A DNA stretch of 64,000 bases from Frigoribacterium sp. Leaf415 (GTDB lineage: Bacteria; Actinomycetota; Actinomycetes; Actinomycetales; Microbacteriaceae): NCBI RefSeq assembly GCF_001424645.1, contig NZ_LMQR01000001.1, positions 1,414,699-1,478,698 on the forward strand, read 5' to 3'. The translations under genes were made by a program, and so were the position numbers. The notes under the pieces are model-generated. The model saw only the letters and a program-made list of their open reading frames with translations. It was not told the origin of the DNA and made no database searches. This document shows positions 7,822 through 16,169 of this stretch, piece after piece (within the stretch, counting starts at the first letter, position 1; each line of letters opens with the position of its first letter).

Positions 7822-9128
7822 AGACCACCGACCTGCTGTCGACCGCCGTCTCGAACACGTTCCGGTCGAAGACGCGGACGATCCTGACCATCCTGGCGAT
7901 CTTCGTCGGCGCGTTCACGCTGACGCTGACGAGCGGGCTGGGCACCGGCATCAACGCGTACATCGACGACACGGTCTCGGCCGTCGGCTCGTCCGACACC
8001 ATGACGGTCACGAAGGCGTCCGACGACGCGGAGGGCCTCAGCGTGGGCGGCTCGGGCCCGACCGAGTACGACCCCGACACCGTCGCCGCCGGCGGGTTCG
8101 GTGCCCCCGGGTCGACCGTCGTCGCCCTGACCCCTGACGACGTGACGACCCTCGAGGGCGTCGACGGCGTGCTGGACGTGCAGCCGACCCAGTCGCTCTC
8201 GACCGACTACGTCGAGGGCGAGAGCGGCACGAAGTACGTCGTGTCGGCGAGCGCGCTCGTCCCCGGGCAGCAGCTCACCCTGACCGCGGGTGCCCAGCCC
8301 GACGACGACGGCGCCGACCTGCAGGTGGCGATCCCCACGTCCTACGTCGGGCCGCTGGGGTACCGCGACGACGAGGCGGCCGTCGGTCAGCCGGTCACGC
8401 TGGCCGTGACCGACGCCATGCGCACGCAGCACACGGTCATCGCGACCGTCGTCGGCGTCGCAGAGGAGAGCATCGCGTCGCCCGCCGGCGCGTCGGTCAC
8501 CCCGAACGCGGCGCTCGGCACGGCCCTGTTCGACGCGCAGAACGTCGGGCTGCCCGCCGACCAGGTCGACCGCTACGCGCAGGCCACGGTGCGGTTCGCC
8601 GCGGACGCGTCCGACCAGCAGGTCACGGACCTCAAGGACCGTCTGACGGCCGCCGGCTACACCGGCACCACCGTCGCCGACCAGCTGGGCACCTTCACGA
8701 CGGTGATCGACGGCATCGTGCTCGTGCTCAACGCCTTCGCGATCATCGCCCTGCTCGCGGCGAGCTTCGGCATCGTCAACACGTTGCTCATGTCCGTGCA
8801 GGAGCGCACCCGCGAGATCGGCCTGATGAAGGCCATGGGCATGGGCAGCGGCAAAGTCTTCGGACTGTTCAGCCTCGAGGCGGCGTTCATCGGGTTCCTC
8901 GGCAGCGCGATCGGCGTGGGCATCGCGATGATCGCGGGCAGCCTCGCCAGCGCGGCCCTGGCCGGGTCGTTGCTGTCCGACCTGCCCGGGCTGACGCTGA
9001 TCGCGTTCGACCCCGTGTCGATCGCCCTGATCATCGTCGTGGTGATGGTGATCGCGTTCCTGGCCGGGACGCTCCCCGCCGCCCGCGCCGCCAAGGCCGA
9101 CCCGGTGGAGTCGCTCCGCTACGAGTAA
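7818..9128 (+). CDS. ABC transporter permease (MacB/FtsX fold)
   Basis: 436 residues from the ATG that overlaps the ATPase stop. One N-terminal membrane segment (ILTILAIFVGAFTLTLTSG) is followed by a large outside domain of about 250 residues (the MacB periplasmic-core fold), then three C-terminal segments. The mark LLMSVQERTREIGLMKAMG is the usual FtsX coupling region. It has the classic four-TM layout of MacB-type mechanotransmitters rather than of a channel importer. Confidence 0.92.
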   Translation: MKTTDLLSTAVSNTFRSKTRTILTILAIFVGAFTLTLTSGLGTGINAYIDDTVSAVGSSDTMTVTKASDDAEGLSVGGSGPTEYDPDTVAAGGFGAPGSTVVALTPDDVTTLEGVDGVLDVQPTQSLSTDYVEGESGTKYVVSASALVPGQQLTLTAGAQPDDDGADLQVAIPTSYVGPLGYRDDEAAVGQPVTLAVTDAMRTQHTVIATVVGVAEESIASPAGASVTPNAALGTALFDAQNVGLPADQVDRYAQATVRFAADASDQQVTDLKDRLTAAGYTGTTVADQLGTFTTVIDGIVLVLNAFAIIALLAASFGIVNTLLMSVQERTREIGLMKAMGMGSGKVFGLFSLEAAFIGFLGSAIGVGIAMIAGSLASAALAGSLLSDLPGLTLIAFDPVSIALIIVVVMVIAFLAGTLPAARAAKADPVESLRYE

Positions 9129-9247
9129 GGCCGGTGCGGGCCCAGGCGCCGAGCCGCTGGCGCAGGCGCGTGCCCGAGCGGGCGGGTCCGGTGGAAGCGG
9201 GCGTCTCCGGACGCCCGGTTCCGCCGGACCCGCCCGTCTCCGAACGA

Positions 9248-9260
9248 GGAGGCGCGGGTC
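9248..9260 (+). repeat. Dispersed 13-base motif, intergenic/3' end
   Basis: Exact GGAGGCGCGGGTC between the FtsX-type permease stop and the TetR gene; its last bases abut the TetR stop codon. Confidence 0.85.
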
Positions 9261-9882
9261 AGCCCCGGAAGGACGCCCCGGTCTCGTGCTCCAGCAGCGT
9301 CCACATCCAGTCGAGCGCGAGGGCGGGCGTGAGGCCGGGAGCCTTCTGGGCGAGCTGCGTCGCGAGGCCGTCGCTGTAGGCCGCGAGCTTGAGGGCGAGC
9401 GCAGACGGGTCCTCCGTCGCGAAGCGCCCCTGCTCGACCCCGCGCCGGAGGGTGCGGGTCAGGCAGGCCTCCCACACGCGGATGCGCTCGACGTACTCGG
9501 CGGCGACCGCGGGTTTGCGTGCCACGGCGGTCCAGTAGTCCGACCAGAGCCGCCAGTGCTCGTCGGTCGCGTCGGTGTCGGCGAACAGGGGCTCGACGAG
9601 CATCCGCACCCCGACGACCGGGTCGGACTCGGCGTCCACCGCCTCGATGATCGACGAGTAGAACCGCGCCGTCTCGAGGACGACGACCTCGTTGAGGATC
9701 TCGGCGACGCCGTCGAAGTGGTACGTCACGGTGCCGACCGAGACCCCGGCCGCGGCGGCGATGTCGCGCAGACGGGTCGCACCCATGCCCTCGCGCACGA
9801 TCACCTCGCGGGCCGCCTCGACGATCGACGCGCGACGCACCACCGGCTTCTGCCGGGCGCTCACGCCACTCACGCCGCTCAT
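9259..9882 (-). CDS. TetR-family transcriptional regulator
   Basis: 207 residues from ATG 9882, which overlaps the hydrolase stop (ATGA). The N-terminal helix-turn-helix reads ASIVEAAREVIVREGMGATRLRDIAAAAGVSVGTVTYHFDG. The C-terminal domain (TetR_C type, with WSDYWTAVARKPAVAAEYVERI) is unassigned for ligand. It is the last gene of the leftward peptide-importer operon and is the natural candidate to bind the perfect palindrome at 17837-17858 upstream of the first gene. Confidence 0.9.
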   Translation of the reverse strand: MSGVSGVSARQKPVVRRASIVEAAREVIVREGMGATRLRDIAAAAGVSVGTVTYHFDGVAEILNEVVVLETARFYSSIIEAVDAESDPVVGVRMLVEPLFADTDATDEHWRLWSDYWTAVARKPAVAAEYVERIRVWEACLTRTLRRGVEQGRFATEDPSALALKLAAYSDGLATQLAQKAPGLTPALALDWMWTLLEHETGASFRG

Positions 9883-12104
9883 GCGGACGTCCGCGGTACG
9901 AGCTCGTCGAAGGTCCGGTCGGCGACGAGCACCGTCTCGGCGTCGGGTCCGCCGTCCCGGGCCCAGGCCCGCACCGTGTTCTCGACCCGGAACGCCTCCG
10001 CCGACGCCGTCACGCGGGACGTCGTCTCGAGCCACGCCTTCCAGCTCGGCTTCTCGAGCCCGATCGCCCAGCGCGACTCGGCCGACGCCGACAGCGGGTC
10101 ACCGTCGACGATGCGGTAGGTCTCGCGGCTCTCCTCGGTGAAGACGAGCCCGTCCGGGTACTCGCGCCCGCCGCCGTAGCCGGGGTCGACGTCGAGCACC
10201 CACTCGCCGGTGCCGACGTCGTGCGACACGCTGCGCTGCGGCAGGTCCGACACCGAGGGCAGGGCGCGGATCGCCAGGGGCTCGGCCCGCTCGGGCGCCT
10301 CGAACGCGACGCCGTCGTCGACCGGGTGCTCCGCGGACCCGTCGCCGGGCCCGGGCGTCCACACCGGCAGCGTCACGCTGCTGCGCGTGGGGTCGACCGT
10401 GAGGGTCGCCTCGACCGGGTGCGGCCAGACCCACGGCCAGTAGGCGCTCGACAGGGCGATCCGGAGGCGGTGGCCGGCCGGGAAGGAGTGTCCGGTCGAG
10501 ACCAGGGCGACGCGGACGACCTGCTCGACCCGCGCCTCCATCGGGTCGTCGGCGCGGTCTCGTCCGTTCCGTTTGTTCAGGTTGAGCACGCCGCGGGTGA
10601 CGAGCGTCGACGAGCCGTCGGGGGCGACGTCGCACAGGCGCACGATCACGGTGCCGTCGGGCACGTCGCAGGTCACGGCGAGGTCGGCCACGACGCTGCC
10701 CAGGACGTCGAGCGTGGAGTCGACCGGCAGGTCGAAGCAGATCGAGCGGCCGTCCTCGGCGCGCTGGTCGGGCGGCAGGTCGGTCGCGTTGCCGAACGGG
10801 AAGAACCGCCCGGCGTCGAGCCCGGTGCTCTGCGGCGAACGTACGACGACGGGACCGTCCGCCCCGCCGCGCAGCGAGTCCAGCGGCACGGCGCGCGCCT
10901 CGGTCGAGGGCGACGGCCACGACGACGCGGCGACCCACCGCCCGGTCCGCTCGGCGTAGTAGGTCGCCGGCGGCTCGGAGTCGTTGATCCAGGCGCGCAG
11001 CGCGGGCTCGGCGTCGGCGCCGTTGGGGCAGTCGAGCAGCCAGCGGTCCCACCAGCGCAGGGTCTCCTGCAAGAAGCCGATGCCCGGGCCGGGGGCGAAG
11101 CCGCGGTCGGGGTATTGGTGCGACCACGGCCCGATGATGCCCTTGACCGGCGCGTCGACGTTCTCGACCAGACGCAGCACGGCGTCGCGGTACGGGTCGG
11201 CCCAGCCGCCCACGGCCAGGACGGCGGCCGTGATCGACGAGTAGTCCTCGCAGACGCTGCCGTGCTGCCAGTAGTCGTCGCGTTCCTGGTGCGACAGCCA
11301 CGTCGTCGTCATCGGACGGTTGTGTTCCAGGCGTTCCCGCCACCGGGCGACCCAGTCGGCGCCCACCACCTCGGGCCGCGGCGGCCTCGAGTTGAAGGCG
11401 AACATCGTGCCGCCCCACGACGCCATGTCGATGCCGAGCACCGCGCCGCCCATGTAGTGCACGTCGTTGTCGTACCGGTCGTCGGTCGAGCAGACGGTGA
11501 CGATCGCCTTGAGCGCCGCCGGAGCCCGCCCGGCCAGCTGCAGCGCGTTGAACCCGCCCCACGAGATGCCGAACGCGCCGACCGCACCGGTCGACCAGGG
11601 TTGCGCGGCAAGCCACTCGATCAGGGCGATGCCGTCGTCGAGCTCCTGCTCGGAGTACTCGTCGTCGAACAGGCCGTCGCTCGACCCCGTGCCGCGGATG
11701 TCGACCCGCACCGACGCGTAGCCGTGCGCGGCGTACCAGGGGTGGCGCTCGCTGTCGCGGGGCGCCGTCCAGTCGTCGAGCCGGTAGGGCAGGTACTCGA
11801 GCAGCACCGGCACCGGCTCGTCCACCACGGGAGCCCAGATGCGGGCGTGCAACCGCGTCCCGTCATGCAACGGCACCCACTCGTCCCGCACCTCGACCTC
11901 GAGCGGCCCGCTGCCCCGGGGACGGTCGGACGCCGGCGGCCGGGTCTCGGCGAGGTCGGGCCGCGGGGCACCCAGGGTGCGGCCCGCCCCGGCCCAGGCC
12001 GGCTCCTGCAGGAGGCGCGGGTCACCGAGGAGGCGCGGGTCGCGCTCGCCGTCCCCCCGCTCGTCTCCCCCGCGTGCCGTGTCGGTCGTGCCGCTCGTGC
12101 TCAC
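9879..12104 (-). CDS. CocE/NonD-family (X-Pro dipeptidyl-peptidase-like) hydrolase
   Basis: 741 residues from GTG 12104, which overlaps the stop of the ABC gene (GTGA). The alpha/beta-hydrolase core is clear: VRDEWVPLHDGTRLHARIWAP, DIRGTGSSDG, the nucleophile in GISWGGFNALQLAG and a probable catalytic histidine in GPWSHQYPDRG. The C-terminal third is the jelly-roll PepX_C domain (HSFPAGHRLRIALSSAYWPWVWPHP). The family cleaves esters or amides, for example cocaine esterase, glutaryl-acylase and X-prolyl peptidases. There is no export signal, so it acts inside the cell, presumably on the cargo of the adjacent importer. The first 40 residues contain two tandem dispersed motifs, read as DPRLL repeats. 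Confidence 0.88.
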   Translation of the reverse strand: MSTSGTTDTARGGDERGDGERDPRLLGDPRLLQEPAWAGAGRTLGAPRPDLAETRPPASDRPRGSGPLEVEVRDEWVPLHDGTRLHARIWAPVVDEPVPVLLEYLPYRLDDWTAPRDSERHPWYAAHGYASVRVDIRGTGSSDGLFDDEYSEQELDDGIALIEWLAAQPWSTGAVGAFGISWGGFNALQLAGRAPAALKAIVTVCSTDDRYDNDVHYMGGAVLGIDMASWGGTMFAFNSRPPRPEVVGADWVARWRERLEHNRPMTTTWLSHQERDDYWQHGSVCEDYSSITAAVLAVGGWADPYRDAVLRLVENVDAPVKGIIGPWSHQYPDRGFAPGPGIGFLQETLRWWDRWLLDCPNGADAEPALRAWINDSEPPATYYAERTGRWVAASSWPSPSTEARAVPLDSLRGGADGPVVVRSPQSTGLDAGRFFPFGNATDLPPDQRAEDGRSICFDLPVDSTLDVLGSVVADLAVTCDVPDGTVIVRLCDVAPDGSSTLVTRGVLNLNKRNGRDRADDPMEARVEQVVRVALVSTGHSFPAGHRLRIALSSAYWPWVWPHPVEATLTVDPTRSSVTLPVWTPGPGDGSAEHPVDDGVAFEAPERAEPLAIRALPSVSDLPQRSVSHDVGTGEWVLDVDPGYGGGREYPDGLVFTEESRETYRIVDGDPLSASAESRWAIGLEKPSWKAWLETTSRVTASAEAFRVENTVRAWARDGGPDAETVLVADRTFDELVPRTSA
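12011..12041 (+). repeat. Two tandem copies of the dispersed 13-base motif
   Basis: Exact copies at 12011-12023 and 12029-12041, head to tail with a 5-base gap, near the 5' end of the CocE-type gene. They are read as DPRLLGDPRLL in an otherwise disordered N-terminus. Confidence 0.88.
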
Positions 12105-13954
12105 ATCGCCTCCCAGCGCTTCACGTGGTGTCCGTCGCCGTGGTCGTCCCAGCCGTCGGCGTCCCGCCAACGCGGGCGTGCGTCGCCGACGTCGGGCAGC
12201 TCGGTCGTGCCCGGGTCGAGCGTGGCGTCGAGGAGGGTCCGCGTGTACGGGTGGTTCGGCCCCTGGAAGACCCGCTCGGTCGGGCCGACCTCGACGATGC
12301 GACCGCCGGTCATGACGGCGACCCGGTCGGCGACACCGCGGACGACTGCGAGGTCGTGGCTGATGAAGAGGCAGCTGAGCCCCTTCTCGTCACGCAGTCC
12401 GGCGAGCAGGTCGAGCACGCCGGACTGCACGCGGACGTCGAGCGCCGTCGTGATCTCGTCGGCGATGATCAGCTCGGGCCCGGCGGCGAGCGCCCGGGCG
12501 ATGCCGACGCGCTGGCGTTGGCCACCCGAGAGCTGGGCGGGCAGGCGCGAGGCGAACTCGGGCGGCAGGCCGACCTCGACGAGCAGTTCGGCGACGCGCT
12601 CGGGGCTCGACTCACCGGTGAAGAGCTTGAGCGGTCGGGCGATCGCGGCGCCGACGGTGCGGCGCGGGTTGAGCGAGGTGTCGGCGTTCTGGAAGATCAG
12701 CTGGATCGACCGGCGCAGCGTCGCCGTGCGCCCGGCGACGGGTCGGGTGAGGTCGCTCTCGACCCCGTCGGCACCGTGGAAGGCGAATCGGCCCGACTCG
12801 GCGGGGATCAGCCCGGCGAGGGCCGTGGCGAGCGTGGACTTGCCGCTGCCGGACTCCCCCACGACGGCGAGGGTCTCGCGGCGGCCGATGGTGAACGAGA
12901 CACCGTCGACCGCGGCGGGCAGGCCGCGCCCGTACCGGACGACGAGGTCGCTCGCCGTGACGACCGGCCCGGTGGCGGGTGCGGTCCTCGGGTCCTGCGC
13001 CGCGCCTCCTGCGGGTGCGGCGGGGGCATCGTCCTCGTCGCGCCGCGTTTCGTGCTGCACACCCGGACTAGTCGCGGTGCCGTGCACGGAACGCGGTGCG
13101 GTGGCGGCGGCGTGCACGCGCGGGATGCTCGCGAGCAACTCGCGGGTGTACTCGTGCTGCGGGTCCGCGAACAGCGAGGCGGTCGGCGCGTGTTCGACGA
13201 TCCGCCCCTCGTGCATGACCGCGATCTCGTCCGCCATGGTCGACACGACGCCGAGGTCGTGGCTGACCAGCACGATCGCCATGCCGAGTTCGACCGCCAG
13301 GTCGCGGATCAGCTCGAGCACGGCCGACTGCGTCACGACGTCGAGGGCGGTGGTCGGCTCGTCGAGCACCAGGAGCTTCGGTCGAGCAGCGATGGCCATG
13401 GCGATCGCGACGCGCTGCTGCTGTCCGCCCGACAGCTGGTGCGGGTAGCGCCGCACGATGGTCTCGGGGTCGGGCAGGCGCACGTGGCGCACGAGTTCGA
13501 GCACGCGGTCGTCGCCGCCGGGCAGTCCGTGGCTCTCGAGTGCCTCGCGCAGCTGGCGTCCGACGCGCATCGACGGGGTGAGCGCCTGACCGGCGTTCTG
13601 GGCGACGAGGGCCGCCGTGCCGCCGCGCAGGGCCCGGCGCGCCCGCTCGTCGAGGGCGAACACGTCGTCCCCGGCCACGCGGACGCTGCCCGACACGACC
13701 CGCGACCCGCGTCGCAGGTGCGCAAGCAGGGTCCGGGCGACCGTCGACTTGCCGCTGCCGCTCTCGCCGACCAGGCCGAGAGCGCGTCCGACGCCGACCT
13801 CGAAGCTCACGCCCCGCACGACCGGCACCTCGCGGCGACCGGCGGCGTACGAGATGGAGAGGTCGTCGACGCGGACGACGGGATCGGTGGCGACGTCGAC
13901 GGGGCGACCCGCGCCTCCTGCGGTGGTACCGGCGGTGGTGAGGGGCTCGTTCAC
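12101..13954 (-). CDS. Oligopeptide-type ABC importer, fused double ATPase (DppD-DppF)
   Basis: 617 residues from GTG 13954 (GTGA overlap with the permease stop). Two full nucleotide-binding domains are fused. NBD1 (about 20-270) has GESGSGKST, LSGGQQQRVAIAMA and LLVLDEPTTALD; NBD2 (about 320-570) has GESGSGKST, LSGGQRQRVGIARALA and IIADEITTALD. In NBD2 the Walker B step reads DEIT rather than DEPT. After each domain comes the oligopeptide-type extension (DPQHEYTRELL, PNHPYTRTLLD). The linker of about 45 residues is Ala/Pro/Asp-rich. It powers peptide or small-molecule import with the two permeases and the binding protein upstream. Confidence 0.93.
   Translation of the reverse strand: MNEPLTTAGTTAGGAGRPVDVATDPVVRVDDLSISYAAGRREVPVVRGVSFEVGVGRALGLVGESGSGKSTVARTLLAHLRRGSRVVSGSVRVAGDDVFALDERARRALRGGTAALVAQNAGQALTPSMRVGRQLREALESHGLPGGDDRVLELVRHVRLPDPETIVRRYPHQLSGGQQQRVAIAMAIAARPKLLVLDEPTTALDVVTQSAVLELIRDLAVELGMAIVLVSHDLGVVSTMADEIAVMHEGRIVEHAPTASLFADPQHEYTRELLASIPRVHAAATAPRSVHGTATSPGVQHETRRDEDDAPAAPAGGAAQDPRTAPATGPVVTASDLVVRYGRGLPAAVDGVSFTIGRRETLAVVGESGSGKSTLATALAGLIPAESGRFAFHGADGVESDLTRPVAGRTATLRRSIQLIFQNADTSLNPRRTVGAAIARPLKLFTGESSPERVAELLVEVGLPPEFASRLPAQLSGGQRQRVGIARALAAGPELIIADEITTALDVRVQSGVLDLLAGLRDEKGLSCLFISHDLAVVRGVADRVAVMTGGRIVEVGPTERVFQGPNHPYTRTLLDATLDPGTTELPDVGDARPRWRDADGWDDHGDGHHVKRWEAM
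13906..13918 (-). repeat. Dispersed 13-base motif in ABC ATPase N-terminus
   Basis: Exact GACCCGCGCCTCC near the 5' end of the double-ATPase gene; this frame gives AGGAG in the unstructured first 15 residues. A near copy (cgcgcctcc core) occurs at about 12993-13006 in the inter-domain linker. Confidence 0.82.
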
Positions 13955-14997
13955 GAGACCGCCCCCTTCTGCGCGCGGTCGACGCCCAGCGACTTGCTGA
14001 GCCCGTCCGCGCTGAGGTTGAGCCCGATGACGAGCGTGGCGAGGGCGACGACGGGGGCGAGCGTGCCCCACGGGACGACGGTGAGGGCGGTGCGGTTCTC
14101 CTGCACCATGAGCCCCCAGTCCGGAGTCGGCGGGTTGGCGCCGAACCCGAGGAACGACAGGGTCGAGATCAACAGGACGATCCAGGAGGCGCGCATCGCG
14201 TACTCGACGAGCACCACGTCGGTGACGTTGGGCACGATCTCGCGGAACACGATGCTCAGCGGCTTCTCGCCGCGGGCGCGGGCGGCGGTCACGTAGTCCT
14301 GCGTGATCACGGTGCGGGCGGCGCCGCGGACGACGCGGGTCACGGCCGGCGCGTAGATCACGGTGACGGCGAGCACGATCACCCAGAGGCCCGAGTCGAA
14401 CACGGTCACGACGACGAGCAGCGCCAGGATCGACGGCACGCTGAGCAGTGCGTCGACGATGCGCATGACGACCTCGTCGAACCAGTTGTCGGCGTAGGCG
14501 GTGACACAGCCGAGCACCGTACCGATGCCGACCGCGATCGTCGTCGCGAGGAAGGTGACGACGAGCGCGTACCGGCCGCCGTTGAGCGTGCGCGACAGGA
14601 TGTCGCGGCCGTACTGGTCGGTGCCGAGCCAATGCGCCCAGCTCGTGCCGGTCAGGGCGGCGCCCGAGTCGGTGGCGACCGGGTCGTGGCCGGTCAGCAC
14701 CGGGGCGAGCAGCGCCAGCACCACGTGCAGCGCGATGAGGGCCAACCCGATGCTCAGGGCCGAGGAGGCGCTGAGGCCGCTGGTCAGGGACGTCGCGCTC
14801 GTGCGCAGTCGCCTCGGCCACCCACCCGCTGCCTGCGGGCCGGCCGATGCCGGGCCGCCGACCTGCGCGCCCGGGGTGGCGACGTCCGCGGTCGTGGCGA
14901 CCCGCGCCTCCTCGGCCCTGTCGAGATCGGTGCTGCCGTGGCCGGTTCCACCCTGGCCGGTGCTGCCGTGCTCGGTCCTGTCGCGTGCGGGGCTCAT
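13951..14997 (-). CDS. Oligopeptide-type ABC importer permease (DppC-like)
   Basis: 348 residues from ATG 14997 (ATGA overlap). Residues 1-65 are a low-complexity head containing a dispersed motif (EEARVA). Next come a first membrane segment (IGLALIALHVVLALLAPVLTG), the DppC mark HWLGTDQYGRDILSRTLNGG, and the EAA loop region ITQDYVTAARARGEKPLSI, followed by FREIVPNV. It forms the translocation channel with the DppB-like protein. Confidence 0.92.
   Translation of the reverse strand: MSPARDRTEHGSTGQGGTGHGSTDLDRAEEARVATTADVATPGAQVGGPASAGPQAAGGWPRRLRTSATSLTSGLSASSALSIGLALIALHVVLALLAPVLTGHDPVATDSGAALTGTSWAHWLGTDQYGRDILSRTLNGGRYALVVTFLATTIAVGIGTVLGCVTAYADNWFDEVVMRIVDALLSVPSILALLVVVTVFDSGLWVIVLAVTVIYAPAVTRVVRGAARTVITQDYVTAARARGEKPLSIVFREIVPNVTDVVLVEYAMRASWIVLLISTLSFLGFGANPPTPDWGLMVQENRTALTVVPWGTLAPVVALATLVIGLNLSADGLSKSLGVDRAQKGAVS
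14899..14911 (-). repeat. Dispersed 13-base motif in DppC-like N-terminus
   Basis: Exact GACCCGCGCCTCC on the plus strand, read on the gene strand as EEARVA in the disordered head of the permease. Confidence 0.85.
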
Positions 14998-16169
14998 GAG
15001 CGGGCCTTCCGTCGGGTGCGCAGCCTCGGGTCGAGGGCGAGCGCGATGAGGTCGGCGGCGAGGTTGCACACCACGTAGACGAGGGCGCTGACCACCGCGA
15101 TCGCCTGGATCGTCGGCAGGTCGCGGTTGAAGACGGACTCGAGCATGAGCTTGCCCATGCCCGGGTAGTTGAAGACGTTCTCGACCACGACGACGCCGCC
15201 GAGCAGCCACGCGACGTTCAGCGCGACGACGTTGAGCGTCGGCAGCAGGGCGCTCGGGACGGCGTGACGCCAGACGACCTGGCGCGTCGACAGGCCCTTG
15301 AGCTCGGCCGTCGTGACGAACTCGCTCGCCATGACGTCGATCGTCGACGAGCGGGCCGTCCGCACGATGTAGGCGGCCATGGCGAGGGTCAGCACGATGA
15401 CGGGCAGCCAGATGCTCGGCAGCAGTTCGGCGATGGTCGCGTCCTGGCCGCGCAGCACGACGGCCGGGAAGATCGGCAGCGCGATGGCGAACAGCAGCAC
15501 GAGCACGGTGGCGACCATGAACTCGGGCACGCTCATGACGACGAGGCTGATCAGCGAGATCGCGTGGTCGCTCGGACGGCCGCGGCGCACGCCGGCGATG
15601 ACGCCGAGGGTCAGCGACAGGGTGACGCCGACGATCATGGCGGGCAGCGCGATCAGCATGCTGTTGCGGAAGGCGATCAGCAGGTCGGGGCCGACCGGCA
15701 GGCCGCTGACCAGCGAGACGCCGAAGTCGCCGTGCGCGGCGCCGAGCAGCCACTGGCCGTAGCGCACCCAGACGTTCTGGTCGAGGCCGAGCGTCTCGCG
15801 CAGGGCGGCGACGGCGTCGGGGGTGGCGTCCTGGCCGAGCAGCTGCTGGGCCACGTCGCCGGGCAGGGCCTGCACGGCGAAGAAGACGAAGAACGAGGCG
15901 AGCAGCACCGTGAGCAGGGCGGTGCCGACGCGGCGGGCGACGACGATCAGGGTCGCGGTGACCGGGTTGCTCGCGCCCGCGTTCGCGGCGCCCGGGCCGC
16001 CGGACGAGGAGGCGCGTGTCGGGTCGCCGTCGGAGAGTTCCTTCTCGAGGGCGCGCGTGGCCGCCCGTCCGCGGGCCTCGGCGGAGGTGGCCAGCGGTGG
16101 GGTGGGTCGGGTGACGGTGGGGTCGTTCGTGCCGCGGGCGTTCGTGCCGCCGGTCGGTGAGGGGCTCAT
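14994..16169 (-). CDS. Oligopeptide-type ABC importer permease (DppB-like)
   Basis: 391 residues from ATG 16169 (ATGA overlap with the binding-protein stop). About 75 unstructured residues come first, including a variant of the dispersed motif (TRASSS, 16003-16020). The DppB core follows: first TM (ALLTVLLASFFVFFAVQALPGD), LGLDQNVWVRYGQWLLGAAHGDFG, and the EAA loop with TTAELKGLSTRQVVWRHAVPSALLP. It is the partner of the DppC-like permease. Confidence 0.92.
   Translation of the reverse strand: MSPSPTGGTNARGTNDPTVTRPTPPLATSAEARGRAATRALEKELSDGDPTRASSSGGPGAANAGASNPVTATLIVVARRVGTALLTVLLASFFVFFAVQALPGDVAQQLLGQDATPDAVAALRETLGLDQNVWVRYGQWLLGAAHGDFGVSLVSGLPVGPDLLIAFRNSMLIALPAMIVGVTLSLTLGVIAGVRRGRPSDHAISLISLVVMSVPEFMVATVLVLLFAIALPIFPAVVLRGQDATIAELLPSIWLPVIVLTLAMAAYIVRTARSSTIDVMASEFVTTAELKGLSTRQVVWRHAVPSALLPTLNVVALNVAWLLGGVVVVENVFNYPGMGKLMLESVFNRDLPTIQAIAVVSALVYVVCNLAADLIALALDPRLRTRRKARS

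Noticed and set aside
10221..13448. A 1075-codon open frame on the plus strand across the hydrolase and ABC genes
   Set aside because: It is antisense to well-supported genes, rich in Arg/Gly/Pro from G+C codon shadows, and has no recognisable domain.
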